DNA from: DATAMF01 sp964472565
Lineage (GTDB): Bacteria > Chloroflexota > Anaerolineae > Aggregatilineales > Aggregatilineaceae
Assembly: GCA_964472565.1 (NCBI GenBank)
Contig: CAYYNB010000150.1
Coordinates: forward strand, 1-15,495
Direction of reading: 5' to 3'
Length of the DNA stretch: 15,495 bases
Below are positions 14,144 through 15,495 of this stretch, piece by piece. The number at the start of each line of letters is the position of its first letter. The first letter of the stretch is position 1. The notes below the pieces were generated by a model. That model had not been told where the DNA came from. It ran no database searches and saw only the letters and a list, made by a program, of their open reading frames with translations. The translations under genes were made by a program, and so were the position numbers.

Positions 14144-15403
14144 CTACCCCGCATGCACGCGTCTGATCATCTCGCGCACCCAATGCATCCCGCGCGGCGT
14201 GACCTCGTGCCCGGCATCCGGCACAATTTCATACGTCACCGTGTAGCCCATCACTTCCCACTGCTGAATGCTGGAATAGGTGTAATTTTGCAGGCCATCG
14301 TTTGCCCCGTACAAAAAAACACACGGGCGCAGATACGTGCCAACGGGCGGAATGATCACCTGGGGCGCGGCCTCCGCGACAATTGCCGATACCTGGGCCG
14401 AATAGTTGCTGAAATACTCTGTTGCAAACATCGCCCCGCGCGAGAAGCCATATAAGACCGCCCCTTTAGAACTGACCGGGTAATCTTTGGCTAGCTTATT
14501 CAGAATCGCCGTGAGGTTGCTCTGTAGGCCGACATTGATCTGGGTGAAAGTATCGTCATCGTCGTCATAATCGGTAAAGGTCGGCAGGACGATAATCGCG
14601 CGTTCTTTCTCCGCAATATCGAAAAAATCCTCGCTCAGAATCGATACCCCATCCCCGCCGTAGCCATGCATCGCCACCACGACGGCCCAGCCGTCCGGCG
14701 GCGCATCACCACCGGGGATGATGAGATAATATTCCTGGCCGTTCGCCAGCGTCTGCACATTCTGTTTGAGCCGCCACGTGCGGTACGCCAGCTTATAGCG
14801 GGCGAACAGCCCACTGTCCACAAACCAGACTACCATCACCGCGAGCACCAGGGTCGCAACCAGCAGGAGCCAGCGGCTGATCGCTTTCCGCTTCGGATTG
14901 GCGGGCGCTTTGGCGACGGCAGCGGGCGCAGCCTGACCGGAGCGGCTCAACAGGGCCTGGACGGCCTGCTGCGGTGGGAGATTCAACACCTGCCCGGCCA
15001 GATTCGTGAATACGTCATCCTCGGCCAGCTTCGGATTGAGCGCCAGGGCCTGCATCAGTTCCTTGAGCGTCCGCGTCCGGTCGCCCGCCACATGTGCATC
15101 CAGGGCCTGATCAAAGCTGTGTTTGGCGCGGCGTTCCGCCTGGGGGGAGATGTCCGGCGACGGTTGGGGCGAGATGCGTGGCAACGGCTGGACAGATGGC
15201 GGTGGCGCAGTTGTTTGACTCCGCTGGATGTACTGCATCGCTTTGAGCGCCAGTTCCCGCAGCTTGGGGTCCGGGTCGGTACAGGACACCCCTTCGAGCG
15301 GTTTGAGCGCCGCCGGATTCTGCGAACGGCCCAACACAATAATTGCCTGCCGCCGCACTGCCGGATCGCTGTTGCGGAGTTGACTGAGTGTGAGTTTCTC
15401 CAC
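14144..15403 (-). CDS. Membrane-anchored alpha/beta-hydrolase with N-terminal HEAT-like repeats
   Basis: 419 residues from GTG 15403, chosen because AGGAG lies 8-10 nt upstream; a TTG at 15436 would only add a poorly supported basic extension. Order: two HEAT-like repeats (about residues 4-60; LRNSDPAVRRQAIIVLG, DPDPKLRELALKAM), a Pro-rich linker (about 63-88), a helical TPR-like part (about 92-150; FDQALDAHVAGDRTRTLKEL), a basic segment (NPKRKAISR), one TM helix (about 176-197), then an alpha/beta-hydrolase domain. The catalytic triad is visible: GFSRG with Ser321, GANDG with Asp369, AGHE with His399; HGYGGDG is a likely oxyanion-hole loop. The hydrolase part resembles the PHB-depolymerase/LpqC-type esterases. 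The positive-inside pattern puts the HEAT/TPR part in the cytosol and the esterase outside. Substrate unknown. Confidence 0.8.
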   Translation of the reverse strand: MEKLTLSQLRNSDPAVRRQAIIVLGRSQNPAALKPLEGVSCTDPDPKLRELALKAMQYIQRSQTTAPPPSVQPLPRISPQPSPDISPQAERRAKHSFDQALDAHVAGDRTRTLKELMQALALNPKLAEDDVFTNLAGQVLNLPPQQAVQALLSRSGQAAPAAVAKAPANPKRKAISRWLLLVATLVLAVMVVWFVDSGLFARYKLAYRTWRLKQNVQTLANGQEYYLIIPGGDAPPDGWAVVVAMHGYGGDGVSILSEDFFDIAEKERAIIVLPTFTDYDDDDDTFTQINVGLQSNLTAILNKLAKDYPVSSKGAVLYGFSRGAMFATEYFSNYSAQVSAIVAEAAPQVIIPPVGTYLRPCVFLYGANDGLQNYTYSSIQQWEVMGYTVTYEIVPDAGHEVTPRGMHWVREMIRRVHAG

Positions 15404-15454
15404 CGTTTTTTCTCTCCTCGTGCCCCGATCTACCAAGCAAATACTATAGGCGTT

Positions 15455-15495
15455 TTACGACACCCGCGCCAGCACATCGAACGGGTGATGGTGGC
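15455..15495 (-). CDS. Possible 3' end of an upstream gene, cut by the window edge
   Basis: One minus-strand frame stays open from the window edge to a TAA at 15455-15457 and would encode HHHPFDVLARVS at the C terminus. Twelve codons are too few for identification, and the other two frames are also open over most of this short stretch. It is listed because it lies 52 bp upstream of the next start on the same strand, as expected for a preceding gene. Confidence 0.25.
   Translation of the reverse strand, partial: HHHPFDVLARVS

Overview
The window reads as an accessory stretch of a bacterial chromosome, most likely from a Chloroflexota MAG of the Anaerolineae type. That is an inference from gene style: many secreted or lipid-anchored proteins with bacterial SH3-like, TolB/PD40-like and SGNH-like domains, moderately high GC, and short GC-rich palindromes just behind genes. 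There is no rRNA, tRNA or other phylogenetic marker to confirm it. One 10-base N gap (4780-4789) marks a scaffold join.

Layout. At 31-1712, two minus-strand genes form an operon: a two-TM protein, then a secreted SH3 + SGNH-like protein. From 1873 to 7364 the plus strand carries a secreted S41 peptidase, a four-TM protein, a vestige of a metallophosphoesterase with an intrinsic terminator, a second SGNH-like paralogue whose signal-peptide region is damaged by the gap, an RHH/PIN toxin-antitoxin pair, and an SDR oxidoreductase. A minus-strand lipoprotein (7447-7896) is divergent from a plus-strand run at 7989-13539: a large secreted SH3/FecR-like protein, then three tandem paralogous beta-propeller lipoproteins. 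On the minus strand at 13653-15403 lie a small cytosolic protein and a HEAT-TM-esterase fusion.

How the parts relate. At least eight of the fifteen genes encode exported or lipid-anchored products, so the region looks like a cell-surface toolkit: hydrolases (S41 peptidase, two SGNH-like proteins, one membrane-anchored alpha/beta hydrolase), wall or ligand binding modules (SH3) and propeller lipoproteins. The three lipoprotein genes are nearly contiguous (1-nt and 19-nt gaps) and are probably co-transcribed. The RHH/PIN pair sits between the SGNH-like gene and a second, near-identical copy of that gene's 3' end, which points to insertion or replacement within a former tandem array.

The strongest leads are: a Cys in place of the nucleophile Ser in both SGNH-like proteins; the direct repeat flanking the toxin-antitoxin pair; the family of five palindromes placed behind genes; the tandem lipoprotein array with mosaic similarity; and the HEAT-TM-esterase fusion. 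I see no CRISPR array, no transposase and no clearly defined new multi-gene defence system.
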